The notes under the pieces are model-generated. The model was given only the letters and a program-made list of their open reading frames with translations, did no database searches and was not told the origin of the DNA. Source: Hungatella sp. (GTDB lineage: Bacteria > Bacillota > Clostridia > Lachnospirales > Lachnospiraceae). From it: DNA of 64,000 nucleotides. The translations under genes and the position numbers were made by a program. The stretch is from the NCBI GenBank assembly GCA_009712635.1, contig WASS01000020.1, forward strand, positions 815,208-879,207, written 5' to 3'. Shown one piece after another: positions 1-8,651 of the stretch (position 1 is its first letter; each line of letters starts with the position of its first letter).

Positions 1-111
1 GCTTTCCGCCTCATACAATTGCACAGGCTTCAGATTCAAATACTGAAGTCTGGCAATCATCCCCTGTCTGATTAAGTCTTCATCGTCTACAATTAAAACC
101 CTTTTATCCAT
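1..111 (-). CDS. Response regulator, N-terminal fragment (gene runs off the window)
   Basis: Only the first 37 codons are in the window. They begin MDKRVLIVDDEDLIRQG, the start of a receiver (CheY-like) domain: a hydrophobic first strand followed by the acidic residues that bind Mg2+ near the phosphorylated Asp. The start ATG has an AGGAGGGG ribosome binding site. The gene lies 11 bases after a YesM-type histidine kinase on the same strand, so it is very probably the cognate regulator. In this pairing the output domain is usually AraC-type, but that part is not visible here. Confidence 0.88.
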   Translation of the reverse strand, partial: MDKRVLIVDDEDLIRQGMIARLQYLNLKPVQLYEAES

Positions 112-122
112 TTATGCCCCTC

Positions 123-1889
123 CTATTGCATGAAAGGCAGACATATGGTGAAAATGCTGCCCTTATTCTCCCCACTTTCAATGGTGATTCCATATTCCTC
201 ACCATAAGTAAGCTTAATTCTTTGATTTACATTCTGTATTCCGATACTCTGCTTTTTCCTCTCCTCATCGCCCCTGGTCTCAATATGATCCCTGATCTCC
301 TCCACCATCTCTTCTGACATGCCGATTCCATCATCTGCAATCTTAATCATCAGATAGTCATCTTCCTGGTAAATGGAGATTTCCAAAGTTCCTGTCTGTT
401 CCATCACACTCAGACCATGAACAATAGCATTTTCCACAATGGGCTGCAGAATAAACCTTAAGACCAGATTTTTCTCCAGTCCCGGTTCCACATTGTAATA
501 CGCTTCAAATTTATTCCCAAAGCGGGTTTTTTGTATATAAATATAATTTTGAGTATGAGAAAGCTCCTGTTCCACAGTAACAAATTCCCCGTAATTTCTG
601 CCCAGACTATAGCGGAAATTCTCACCCAGTTTTTCGCAAAGATCACAGATAAGAAAAACTCCGTTTACGGCAGCGATAGAGCTGATGGTTTCCAGCGTGT
701 TGTATAAAAAATGGGGATTAATCTGCAGCTGAAGATTGCGCACCTGGCTTTCCTTGTTTTCCAGCTGCTGAACGTAATTTTTCTTAATCAGACGGTCCAG
801 TTTTAAAAGCATCTGATTAAACTGTTTATCAAGGACTGCAATCTCGTCACTGCCCCTGATCTCCTCATTAATGGTAAGATCTCCGGTTTCCGCAATTTTT
901 ATCTTATCAATTAATCTGGATACCCTTTTTGCAAAGCTTCTGGTAAATAAAAAAGCTGTCAGTGCAATTATCAGCATAACCAGTACCAGTACCGGCAATA
1001 TGGAGTTTTGTATTTCCTGCCGTTTGTGATCCAGCTGGCTGTTGTTGAAGAGAAAAATCAGCTTCAGCCCGTAATACTCCTCTGTGCTGGTACCGATCAT
1101 GGTATTCTTCCCATAATTCCCCTTCTGTTTCAGCTCTTCAAAAGATTGTTCCTGTAGGATGTCATTGTACGATGGATTCGAAGAATATACAATCTGATTT
1201 TTCCGGTCCAGCACAATCACGTCATAGGCATAAGAATAATCTTCTCCGATTGCCGGTTCAAACAGCTTTTTCGTATACAAGTCCAGTTTTACAAAACCCA
1301 CATAATTGCTCTCATAACTGTTGACATCTACATCCACAATATTTTTAATCAGAGACAGTACCTTGCTTTTCTTACCGTCTCCAGTGGCATAAATAAAATA
1401 ATACTGATTGGCTGCTTCCTTGCTTATATACCAGATCTCCCTGCTGGCCTCTGTAATCATCGCAACTCTGGTTCCATAAATTTTATTATCCAGATTATTT
1501 GAATAGATCATACAATTCCGGACTTCATATCCATCCAGATGAAAGGATTTATTCACCTCAATGCTTACATCATTTCCCATGACGTAGGGGTTTTTCTCCC
1601 CGGTTCTCCCCTGGAGGGTATTTAAAACAATGGTATTATTGGACAGCTGCTTTAAGCTGTACTGATACTGATTTAATTTACTTTCAAGAGACGTTGTGTA
1701 CTGAGCAACCAGCTGGTTATGGGAGGCAATCAGCTCCTCTGTTATCATATGGCTGATCTTTCGAAGCATCAGAGAACTGATAAAAAGGATGGGGACGATA
1801 CTTACAACAGCTGTAAAGGTAACAAGCTGGGTAAATATGGTACCGGAATGAAATAAATGTCGAATAACGCTTTTTAGTCTGTTTTTCAT
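123..1889 (-). CDS. YesM-type sensor histidine kinase (membrane)
   Basis: A 588-residue membrane sensor kinase. An N-terminal transmembrane helix is followed by a long extracytoplasmic sensing region of about 250 residues, a second helix (VLVLVMLIIALTAFLF), a HAMP linker, and the His_kinase domain with the phosphoacceptor motif NPHFLYNTLE. The C-terminal ATPase has an N-box around IVENAIVHG and a G-box DDGIGM. Kinases of this family (YesM, LytS-like) usually pair with AraC-type regulators and often control carbohydrate uptake. The start at 1889 is chosen because AGAGGTGG lies just upstream; the frame is open 29 codons further upstream without a good ribosome site. The response regulator follows 11 bases downstream. 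Confidence 0.9.
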   Translation of the reverse strand: MKNRLKSVIRHLFHSGTIFTQLVTFTAVVSIVPILFISSLMLRKISHMITEELIASHNQLVAQYTTSLESKLNQYQYSLKQLSNNTIVLNTLQGRTGEKNPYVMGNDVSIEVNKSFHLDGYEVRNCMIYSNNLDNKIYGTRVAMITEASREIWYISKEAANQYYFIYATGDGKKSKVLSLIKNIVDVDVNSYESNYVGFVKLDLYTKKLFEPAIGEDYSYAYDVIVLDRKNQIVYSSNPSYNDILQEQSFEELKQKGNYGKNTMIGTSTEEYYGLKLIFLFNNSQLDHKRQEIQNSILPVLVLVMLIIALTAFLFTRSFAKRVSRLIDKIKIAETGDLTINEEIRGSDEIAVLDKQFNQMLLKLDRLIKKNYVQQLENKESQVRNLQLQINPHFLYNTLETISSIAAVNGVFLICDLCEKLGENFRYSLGRNYGEFVTVEQELSHTQNYIYIQKTRFGNKFEAYYNVEPGLEKNLVLRFILQPIVENAIVHGLSVMEQTGTLEISIYQEDDYLMIKIADDGIGMSEEMVEEIRDHIETRGDEERKKQSIGIQNVNQRIKLTYGEEYGITIESGENKGSIFTICLPFMQ

Positions 1890-2006
1890 AATCCACCTCT
1901 TTAAATTGATGAAAAGTAATAAGCCAAAAAAGAACAGGATATGTATCTCTACACATTCTGTTCTTCGAAAAAACACGATTTAAAACAATTGCTTTCTATT
2001 CGTTCT

Positions 2007-2159
2007 TCAATATCCTGCTTCGATATATTGTTCAATTAATTTATCCAACTCCACACTTCTAAGATAAATCACTTCGCCATCCTCGTGATCAATACTTGTA
2101 TTTAATCTTTCCCTTGCAACTTCAATATTCTGTATTAACTCTTCTTTTGACATTATCAT
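2007..2159 (-). CDS. Spo0E-like aspartyl-phosphate phosphatase, 50 aa
   Basis: A small gene directly after lgt. The product is 50 residues and carries SVELDKLIEQYI near its C terminus, which matches the SxELD signature of the Spo0E family, short helical-hairpin phosphatases that remove phosphate from Spo0A-type regulators and delay sporulation. The ATG at 2159 is preceded by AAAGGAG, which overlaps the end of lgt, so the two are probably cotranscribed and translationally linked. The downstream ATG at 2153 is a possible alternative start. Family assignment rests on the motif and size; which response regulator it acts on cannot be told from sequence. Confidence 0.78.
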   Translation of the reverse strand: MIMSKEELIQNIEVARERLNTSIDHEDGEVIYLRSVELDKLIEQYIEAGY

Positions 2160-2160
2160 T

Positions 2161-3039
2161 TCATGATTCTCCTTTGCTCTTTATTCGTATCTGTCTGTGT
2201 TTGCAGAAGAGCACAAGAGTAGATATCACTACCAAAATCAATGACAGCGCCTGAGACACCGGTATGCCAGTACTAAAGAAGATCAGCTGATCCGTACGGA
2301 GTCCTTCGATCCATACTCGTCCCAATCCATAGCCCAGCAGGTAGATAAGAAGCATTTCACCATCGAACTTTTTGCGTTTCCGATACCAAAGCATAAAAAT
2401 CAAAACGCATAAATTCCATACTGATTCATAAAGAAATGTGGGATGAACCTGAATAAATTCCACACCGTCTTTTACAATTAAGTGGTTTAATAGCTCCTTA
2501 GATATCATATTCTCATTAACAAGCGCCCTTCTGATTCTCATAGCAAACAGGCCGTCTGTATATCCGCCGAACGCCTCGCAATTAAAGAAGTTTCCCCATC
2601 TTCCTATAATTTGCCCGGTAATTAATCCCAAGCAACCAGTGTCCGCCAAAGAAAAGAAGGAAAGTTTCTTCACTCTGGTGTAAACCGTGAGGGTAATGAC
2701 AGCTCCTATGACGCCACCGTAGATTGCCAGCCCTCCTGCTCTGGTATTGAATATCTGAAGCAGATCATCTTTATAAGTGTCCCAGTCAAAAATCACATAA
2801 TAGATGCGGGCTCCCATAATAGAAATAATGATTGCATACAGTGCGTAATCCAGATAAATATCCGGATCCTGCCCTCTGCGTTTTGCATCGCTGGACGCAA
2901 CCCAAAGACCTGCCAAGATTCCAATTCCTATGATAATACCGTAAAATGCAATTCGGAATCCAAATATCGAGATACTGTTTTGCAAGTGGTCAATGGTAAT
3001 TCCCAAATGCACAAAACTAATATCTGCCGTATTTGCCAT
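2161..3039 (-). CDS. lgt: Prolipoprotein diacylglyceryl transferase
   Basis: A 292-residue polytopic membrane enzyme that moves diacylglycerol from phosphatidylglycerol to the lipobox cysteine of prolipoproteins, the first step of lipoprotein maturation. The family signature GRWGNFFNCEAFGG is present, with the conserved HPTFLYES stretch further on, and about seven hydrophobic segments. Length is normal for the family. The start ATG follows AAAGGAGAAGACGA. Several lipoproteins that need this enzyme are encoded in the window (the TPR lipoprotein near 34 kb and two solute-binding proteins near 47 and 52 kb). A Spo0E-like gene follows immediately. Confidence 0.96.
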   Translation of the reverse strand: MANTADISFVHLGITIDHLQNSISIFGFRIAFYGIIIGIGILAGLWVASSDAKRRGQDPDIYLDYALYAIIISIMGARIYYVIFDWDTYKDDLLQIFNTRAGGLAIYGGVIGAVITLTVYTRVKKLSFFSLADTGCLGLITGQIIGRWGNFFNCEAFGGYTDGLFAMRIRRALVNENMISKELLNHLIVKDGVEFIQVHPTFLYESVWNLCVLIFMLWYRKRKKFDGEMLLIYLLGYGLGRVWIEGLRTDQLIFFSTGIPVSQALSLILVVISTLVLFCKHRQIRIKSKGES

Positions 3040-3245
3040 TCGTCTTCTCCTTTCGATGTTTTCTTTATTTTACCCCGCTAAAACACAAAAATCAAACATT
3101 ATCGCCCGACATATTCAACTATATTTCGACAAGCCCTTTGTTCTTTTTGTTTTTCTCTTTTAATTTCGTGGATAATATGATATTCTATATTAGTTGTAGA
3201 AAAAAATCAACCATGAATATAAACAATATTAGGAAGGTATTTGAT

Positions 3246-4343
3246 ATGAAATTAGGTATTGTCGGCTTGCCGAACGTAGGGAAAAGTACTTTGTTTAATT
3301 CACTCACAAAGGCTGGGGCAGAATCTGCCAACTATCCTTTCTGTACCATTGATCCAAACGTAGGAGTTGTTCCTGTTCCGGATGTACGTTTGGGACAGCT
3401 GGCAGCATTGTATGATTCCGCTAAAATCACACCTGCAGTCATCGAATTCGTAGACATCGCAGGTCTGGTAAAAGGAGCATCCAAAGGAGAAGGACTTGGT
3501 AACCAGTTTCTCTCCAACATCCGTGAAGTTGATGCCATTGTCCATGTAGTACGCTGCTTTGAAGACCCCAATGTCATTCACGTAGACGGAAGCGTAGATC
3601 CGCTCCGGGATATTGAGACCATTGATTTAGAGCTGATTTTCTCTGATCTTGACATCCTTGACCGGAGAATTGCCAAATCCACAAAGGGCGCAATGAATGA
3701 TAAATCCCTGGCAAAGGAATTAACCATCTTAAAGAAAATCAAAGCACATCTGGAAGACGGAAACCTTGCCAGAAGCTTAGAAACAGAGGATGAGGAGGAA
3801 GCTGTATTTATCAACAGTCTTAATCTTCTTACTTATAAGCCGGTAATTTTCGCCGCTAATGTATGCGAAGATGACCTTGCCGATGACGGCGCTTCCAATG
3901 CTTATGTGGAAAAAGTCCGTTCTTTTGCAAAAGAAAACAATAGTGAAGTTTTTGTCATCTGTGCTCAGATTGAACAGGAAATTGCAGAGCTGGAAGAAGA
4001 CGAAAAAAAGATGTTTTTAGAAGATCTTGGACTGACCGAATCAGGTCTTGAGAAACTGATTGCCGCCAGCTACCACTTACTGGGCTTAATCAGCTACTTA
4101 ACAGCCGGCCCTACCGAAACCAGAGCCTGGACCATTAAAGAAGGGACTAAGGCACCTGGAGCAGCCGGAAAGATCCACTCCGATTTCGAACGTGGATTTA
4201 TCCGCGCAGAGGTTGTCAATTACCAGGATCTGCTGGATTGTAAAACCTATCCCGCCGCAAAAGAAAAAGGTCTGGTACGTTTGGAAGGAAAAGAATACGT
4301 GGTGAAAGACGGAGATGTAATTTTATTCCGTTTTAATGTATAA
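3246..4343 (+). CDS. ychF: Redox-regulated ATPase YchF (OBG family)
   Basis: A 365-residue Obg-family P-loop NTPase. It begins [15 protein letters not shown], the G1 motif, and ends with a TGS-like domain ([11 protein letters not shown]), as in full-length YchF. YchF binds ATP in preference to GTP and associates with ribosomes. The frame extends 71 codons upstream, but the ATG at 3246 has an AGGAAGG ribosome site and matches the family N terminus exactly. It is a single-gene unit: lgt diverges upstream and a strong terminator follows at 4355. Confidence 0.96.
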   Translation: MKLGIVGLPNVGKSTLFNSLTKAGAESANYPFCTIDPNVGVVPVPDVRLGQLAALYDSAKITPAVIEFVDIAGLVKGASKGEGLGNQFLSNIREVDAIVHVVRCFEDPNVIHVDGSVDPLRDIETIDLELIFSDLDILDRRIAKSTKGAMNDKSLAKELTILKKIKAHLEDGNLARSLETEDEEEAVFINSLNLLTYKPVIFAANVCEDDLADDGASNAYVEKVRSFAKENNSEVFVICAQIEQEIAELEEDEKKMFLEDLGLTESGLEKLIAASYHLLGLISYLTAGPTETRAWTIKEGTKAPGAAGKIHSDFERGFIRAEVVNYQDLLDCKTYPAAKEKGLVRLEGKEYVVKDGDVILFRFNV

Positions 4344-4354
4344 ATATGTTACTG

Positions 4355-4384
4355 CCGCCGGCATGAAACCGGCGGTTTTTTTAT
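4355..4384 (+). terminator. Intrinsic terminator after ychF
   Basis: The stem CCGCCGG (4355-4361) pairs with CCGGCGG (4369-4375), with a seven-base loop, and a T run follows. It lies 11 bases after the ychF stop codon. Confidence 0.93.
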
Positions 4385-4422
4385 GCAAATTCTGATAAAT
4401 TTTGTCAAAATGTTAATTGCTC

Positions 4423-4450
4423 TTGTAAACTCTTTTTCTTATGTTATAAT
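4423..4450 (+). promoter_or_regulatory. Probable sigma-A promoter of the FNT-family gene
   Basis: TTGTAA (4423-4428) and TATAAT (4445-4450) are separated by 16 bases, about 70 bases before the start codon of the downstream channel gene. Confidence 0.6.
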
Positions 4451-4519
4451 ATGACATGGCTCTGAAAAGTCAGACAGAAACCGAAACACAACAGAATAAA
4501 AAAGGGAGTTACCTCACAG

Positions 4520-5149
4520 ATGAAAACATTAATAAAAGCAGTAATTGCAGGGATCGCTATCAGCACGGGGGGCATCATTTATTTAACCCTGGAGAACCAT
4601 ATTGCAGGTTCTTTCTTATTTACCATCGGGTTATTTACCATATACACCTTTGGCTTCCATCTATTTACAGGCAAGGTATGCTATATTGTGGATGAAAAAC
4701 CTTCCTATCTCCTGACCGTTCTCCTGGTGTACATAGGTAATTTTATGGGAACCACAGGGATGGGAACCATATTCAGACATACAAAACTCTCCAAGTTAAC
4801 AGCCCACGCCGCAGATATTGTCAGCATGAAGCTTTCGGACACCTTATTCAGCACCTTTATCATGGCCATATTATGCGGCGTGATGATGTGTATTGCAGTC
4901 ATCGGTTTTCAAACCATTAAGGATGGGGTTGGGAAATATTTTGCTCTGGTTCTTCCGGTCATGGTATTCATCCTTTCCGGATATGAGCACAGTATTGCAG
5001 ATATGTTTTATTTCACCATGGCAGGTGCCTGGAGTGCAAAAGCATTCTTATATATTCTGGTGATTTCCGCCGGAAACTTAACAGGCGGCTGTCTGATTCC
5101 CATGGCAAAGAAATATTTAAAAGAAGAGGGATCACCTGCACATTCCTGA
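4520..5149 (+). CDS. Formate/nitrite transporter (FNT) family channel
   Basis: A 209-residue membrane protein with about six hydrophobic segments. GYEHSIADMFYF matches the conserved FNT segment (GxEHxxxNM-type) of FocA, NirC and HSC channels, which pass small monovalent anions such as formate, nitrite or hydrosulfide. The protein is shorter than the usual 260-280 residues, mainly at the N terminus. The ATG at 4520 is preceded by AAAGGGAG. The gene stands alone between two terminators. The anion cannot be assigned from sequence; in an anaerobe formate or HS- are both reasonable. Confidence 0.82.
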   Translation: MKTLIKAVIAGIAISTGGIIYLTLENHIAGSFLFTIGLFTIYTFGFHLFTGKVCYIVDEKPSYLLTVLLVYIGNFMGTTGMGTIFRHTKLSKLTAHAADIVSMKLSDTLFSTFIMAILCGVMMCIAVIGFQTIKDGVGKYFALVLPVMVFILSGYEHSIADMFYFTMAGAWSAKAFLYILVISAGNLTGGCLIPMAKKYLKEEGSPAHS

Positions 5150-5169
5150 CAGGTATGATTCCCACAGTA

Positions 5170-5210
5170 ACAAGGGCAGAAATCCCCATTGTATGGATTA
5201 CTGCCCTTGT
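5170..5210. terminator. Bidirectional terminator between FNT gene and korB
   Basis: Perfect 10-bp stem ACAAGGGCAG (5170-5179) and CTGCCCTTGT (5201-5210), followed by T-rich sequence on the plus strand. The convergent genes on each side end within 25 bases of it. Confidence 0.88.
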
Positions 5211-5214
5211 TTTA

Positions 5215-6060
5215 TTATATAAAGCTGCTGATCAGATCTTTAAGAACCTGATCTTGTGTTTCCCGTTTTATCAGGGGTGTGCCGTCATTTAAAATTCCGT
5301 TCTTTCTGTGAAAATCCAGTTTATCTTCCCGATACAGAATGCCGGTGGGGATTTTTTCACTTACTTCCATTGACATCCTGATGGCTTCCAGCCGATTGGC
5401 AGGGTCATAGTCATCACCAAGCGGGGCTGCCATATTTTTATAGTAAGCAAAGGTATTTACTTTATTGAAGGTGATGCACGGCTGCAGAATATCCACGAAG
5501 GCATATCCCGGATAAAGGATTGCTTCCTTCATAATATTTACCAACTGCTTTGAATCACCGCTAAAGCCCCTGGCTACAAATCCCGCACCCGAAGCAATTG
5601 CCAGAAGTACTGGATTTAAAGGCGTATTTAAGTTTCCATCTGTCTGAACTCCTGTAACAAAACCTTCCCCGCTGGTGGGTGATGCCTGCCCTTTGGTCAG
5701 ACCATAGATCTGATTGTCATGAACAAAATGTGCAATGTTCACATTTCTTCTTATGTTGTGAATAAAGTGATTGCCTCCCTCACCGTAAGAGTCACCGTCT
5801 CCGGAATTTACTATAACAGTAAGCTCCTCATTGGCGATTTTAGCGGCAATCGCAGCCGGAAGCGCCCTTCCATGAAGCCCGCAGAAGCTATTGGCGTTTA
5901 AATACTGGGGCGTCTTCGCCGCCTGGCCGATTCCTCCAACCATCAATACTTTATTTGGTTCAATGCCCAGTTCCTCCAGCGCTGTTTTCAGGCTGTTTAA
6001 AATGGAAAAGTTTCCGCACCCCGGACACCATGCTGTTTCATAAGTTTTAAATTTATCCAT
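5215..6060 (-). CDS. korB: 2-oxoacid:ferredoxin oxidoreductase, beta subunit
   Basis: A 281-residue thiamine-diphosphate subunit. CPGCG at residues 12-16 and the ThDP/Mg motif GDGDSYGEGGNHFIHNIRRN are both present, as in KorB/OforB enzymes that oxidise 2-oxoglutarate or related 2-oxoacids to the acyl-CoA plus CO2 and reduce ferredoxin. It follows the alpha subunit with no intervening bases; its ribosome site GGAGG lies inside the end of korA. No ferredoxin-like delta subunit is encoded nearby, as is normal for the two-subunit type. The substrate (2-oxoglutarate, pyruvate or branched chain) is not fixed by sequence alone. Confidence 0.88.
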   Translation of the reverse strand: MDKFKTYETAWCPGCGNFSILNSLKTALEELGIEPNKVLMVGGIGQAAKTPQYLNANSFCGLHGRALPAAIAAKIANEELTVIVNSGDGDSYGEGGNHFIHNIRRNVNIAHFVHDNQIYGLTKGQASPTSGEGFVTGVQTDGNLNTPLNPVLLAIASGAGFVARGFSGDSKQLVNIMKEAILYPGYAFVDILQPCITFNKVNTFAYYKNMAAPLGDDYDPANRLEAIRMSMEVSEKIPTGILYREDKLDFHRKNGILNDGTPLIKRETQDQVLKDLISSFI

Positions 6061-7728
6061 CTACCTGGAACCTCCTTCCAGCACTTTATTTATAATCTCT
6101 TCACCTGATATCTGCCTGCCGTCATATTTTAAAATACTCTTATGGCATTGGATTCCCGTCTGCTCTCTGATTAGGGAAGCCAGCTGACCTGTAGCATTTT
6201 GTTCTACGTTGATTAACTTCCTGCCATTGGCATAAAATTTTAATTTCTCCTGAGGAAGGGGATAAATATCTCCAAACACCAGGGCACCATAGCTTCCTTT
6301 CCCATTTTTATTTAAAAGGGAGACCGCCTCTTTAATGGGACCGTAAGCAGAACCCCAGCCAAGTAACAGTGTTTCACAGTTCTCCTCTCCCATAAACTCT
6401 GGTTCTGACAACTCTTCTATCAGACCCTTTAATTTTCTCATCCGCTTATCCACCATCTGGATTCTGACCTCTGCAGATTCCGTGATCCAGCCTCTTTCAT
6501 CATGTTCATCACTGTCAGCAGCAACAATATGGTCTGTTAGTCCTGGAATAAGCCTGGGGGAGATACCGTCTTCCGTTATCCTGTAACGCAGATACTCTCC
6601 TTCTGCTTCCTTTGCATGACTAACTTGTTTCAGTCCCGAAATGTCAAAGGGCTTCACACAGGCTGTTGAATCTCCAAGATACTGGTCACTGAGCAGTATA
6701 ACAGGAATCTGGTATTTTTCCGCCAGATTAAGAGCACGGAATGTCTGGTAAAAAGCATCCTCCTGATTTCTTAAAGCTATCACAAGTCTGGGGAACTCTC
6801 CCTGGGATGCGGAAATAACAAATTTCAAATCACTTTGCTCTGTGCGGGTGGGCAGACCGGTCGCCGGACCAGGCCTTTGCACATCTACGGCTACAAGGGG
6901 AATCTCTGCAATGCCGGAGAATCCCAGCGCCTCCACCTTTAAGCAGAAGCCGCCCCCGCTGGTTCCAGTCATAGCTCTTGCACCGGCAAAGGAAGCGCCC
7001 AGTGCCATGTTCACAGCAGCAATCTCATCTTCTGCCTGTTCCATCACGATTCCTGCCTTATGTCCTACAGATGCCAGATATTCTAAAACTGCCGTAGACG
7101 GAGACATTGGATAGGCAGAATAGAATTTAAGTCCACCCGCCACCGCTCCAAGACCCAAAGCCTCACTGCCTGAAATAAGCATGTAATCTTTATAACCACC
7201 TTCCAGATGGTTGAATTTTGCTTCCACGGCAGAGTATCCAGCTTTGGCTGCATTTACATTAACCTCAAGAATTTCCTTTTTCATGACATCAGCCATTATT
7301 TCCTCAACATATGTAAATGGCTCACCGAAAAGCTTCAATATCGCTCCGACTGCCACACTTGCAGAAGCTTTCCCATTCCCAAGTTCTTTTGCAATCTTGT
7401 TCATGGGAAGTTTCATAACTCTTAAGTCTGTATCAGGATAATCAAAACTGCTGTCACATAAGACAAAGCCTTCTTCCTTCAATTCATGTTTATGTAAATC
7501 AATAGTTTCCTCGTTCAAAGCGATGATTCCATCTAAACAATAACTGTGGGAGGTTATGACCTCCGTCCCAAAGCGCAGAAGGGAAAAGTTATGACCTCCC
7601 CGCACCCGAGACATGAAATCTCTGGTTGTAAAGATATAATAGCCGGAATGCTTCAGCAGCTTTTCTAAAATTGAGACTGTGGTATCGATGCCTTGACCGG
7701 CAGCGCCACCAATCAGAATATTGTACAT
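6061..7728 (-). CDS. korA: 2-oxoacid:ferredoxin oxidoreductase, fused gamma-alpha subunit
   Basis: A 555-residue fusion. Residues 1 to about 180 form the gamma domain (starts MYNILIGGAAGQGIDT, with RVRGGHNF). The rest is the alpha pyrimidine-binding domain, with ISGSEALGLGAVAGGLKFY and GTSGGGFCLKVE, and a C-terminal transketolase-like domain. Together with korB it makes the (gamma-alpha)2-beta2 type enzyme that links 2-oxoacid oxidation to ferredoxin. The start has AAAGGAGG seven bases upstream. A promoter with an overlapping palindrome lies about 30 bases before the start. Confidence 0.9.
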   Translation of the reverse strand: MYNILIGGAAGQGIDTTVSILEKLLKHSGYYIFTTRDFMSRVRGGHNFSLLRFGTEVITSHSYCLDGIIALNEETIDLHKHELKEEGFVLCDSSFDYPDTDLRVMKLPMNKIAKELGNGKASASVAVGAILKLFGEPFTYVEEIMADVMKKEILEVNVNAAKAGYSAVEAKFNHLEGGYKDYMLISGSEALGLGAVAGGLKFYSAYPMSPSTAVLEYLASVGHKAGIVMEQAEDEIAAVNMALGASFAGARAMTGTSGGGFCLKVEALGFSGIAEIPLVAVDVQRPGPATGLPTRTEQSDLKFVISASQGEFPRLVIALRNQEDAFYQTFRALNLAEKYQIPVILLSDQYLGDSTACVKPFDISGLKQVSHAKEAEGEYLRYRITEDGISPRLIPGLTDHIVAADSDEHDERGWITESAEVRIQMVDKRMRKLKGLIEELSEPEFMGEENCETLLLGWGSAYGPIKEAVSLLNKNGKGSYGALVFGDIYPLPQEKLKFYANGRKLINVEQNATGQLASLIREQTGIQCHKSILKYDGRQISGEEIINKVLEGGSR

Positions 7729-7755
7729 AGGTTTACCTCCTTTTATTTTTTACTA

Positions 7756-7784
7756 ATTATAACTTATTACGACGTTTTTTTCAA
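7756..7784 (-). promoter_or_regulatory. Sigma-A promoter of korAB
   Basis: Reading the minus strand, TTGAAA (7784-7779) and TATAAT (7761-7756) are separated by 17 bases, 28 bases before the korA start codon. Confidence 0.75.
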
Positions 7785-7795
7785 CATTAATGTTG
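7782..7795. promoter_or_regulatory. Perfect 14-bp palindrome over the korAB -35 region
   Basis: CAACATTAATGTTG is a perfect inverted repeat that overlaps the upstream edge of the korAB -35 hexamer. Its position is that of an operator. No regulator is assigned. Confidence 0.45.
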
Positions 7796-7868
7796 CATGT
7801 TAAGTATTGTTGTATATTATTGTTATTAAATCATTTATATCAGTTAATTATATATTATAAATTTATGG

Positions 7869-7874
7869 TATAAT
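7869..7874 (+). promoter_or_regulatory. Extended -10 promoter of the methyltransferase gene
   Basis: TATAAT is preceded by TGG, an extended -10 element (TGnTATAAT). It lies 70 bases before the methyltransferase start; no strong -35 is seen. Confidence 0.55.
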
Positions 7875-7943
7875 GTAGACAGAATATTATTTATAAGACA
7901 AAATTATGCCAATTTTATAGCTAATTTTTAGGAGGTTCTTTAA

Positions 7944-8600
7944 ATGGTAGAATCAAAAGGATGGGAATGGGAAAAAGCAGACCTGTCGCCATGGTTAAAA
8001 CCAACTGACCAGGTTTATTATCTCGCTCATAAATGGTCAGAGTCAGGGTATAAAAAAATTCTGGATCTGGGTTCTGGTTTAGGGAGGCATTCTGTATTTT
8101 TTGCACAACAGGGATTTGATGTATCAGCTATAGACATATCAGAATATGGTATTGATCATTTAGAGGAATGGTCAAAAAAAGAAAATCTGGATATTGACGC
8201 TAAAGTGGGGGATATGGCTGCATTACCATACAAGGACAACTATTTTGATTGTGTATTTGCTTATCACTCTATCTCTCATGCAGATACAGTAGGGATCTAT
8301 AAAATTATAGGTGAAATAGAACGCGTTCTAAAGAAAGGCGGAGAACTTTACACATCTATGTGTTCGAAAGAATCATGGGATTTTAGTAAGTCTGGATTTC
8401 CTAAAATTGATGAAAATACCGTGTTAAATAAGGAAGAGGGGCCAGAAAATAATGTTCCACATTTTTACGCTGATCCTGAAGACATTTTAAGCATATTCCA
8501 TAATTTCCACATGGAAAAAATATGCCATACCAATTATTGCTACATAAATAATGAAAAATTAGATTGTAAACATTATTATATAAACGGGCATAAAAAATAG
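7944..8600 (+). CDS. Class I SAM-dependent methyltransferase, substrate unknown
   Basis: A 218-residue protein with a Rossmann-type SAM-binding fold. Motif I is ILDLGSGLGRHS, followed by an acidic strand end (VSAIDIS) and the motif FDCVFAYHSISH. The C-terminal third, with HFYADPEDI, is of the type seen in small-molecule methyltransferases distantly related to TehB and UbiE. The start has TTAGGAGG at a good distance. It is a single-gene unit with its own promoter, convergent with gltD. Base composition is more AT-rich by eye than its neighbours, which may hint at later acquisition. The substrate cannot be assigned. Confidence 0.8.
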   Translation: MVESKGWEWEKADLSPWLKPTDQVYYLAHKWSESGYKKILDLGSGLGRHSVFFAQQGFDVSAIDISEYGIDHLEEWSKKENLDIDAKVGDMAALPYKDNYFDCVFAYHSISHADTVGIYKIIGEIERVLKKGGELYTSMCSKESWDFSKSGFPKIDENTVLNKEEGPENNVPHFYADPEDILSIFHNFHMEKICHTNYCYINNEKLDCKHYYINGHKK

Positions 8601-8614
8601 AGGAGACTGTATTA

Positions 8615-8650
8615 AAAGAAGAGAGACAGACACTGCCTCTCTTCCTTCTT
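8615..8650. terminator. Bidirectional terminator between methyltransferase gene and gltD
   Basis: AAGAGAG (8619-8625) pairs with CTCTCTT (8637-8643), with flanking A- and T-rich tracts, between two convergent genes. Confidence 0.75.
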
Positions 8651-8651
8651 A

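Noticed and set aside
3033-3245. 71-residue N-terminal extension of YchF
   Set aside because: It overlaps the divergent lgt start, has AT-rich non-conserved sequence, and the ATG at 3246 has an AGGAAGG site and the usual YchF start.
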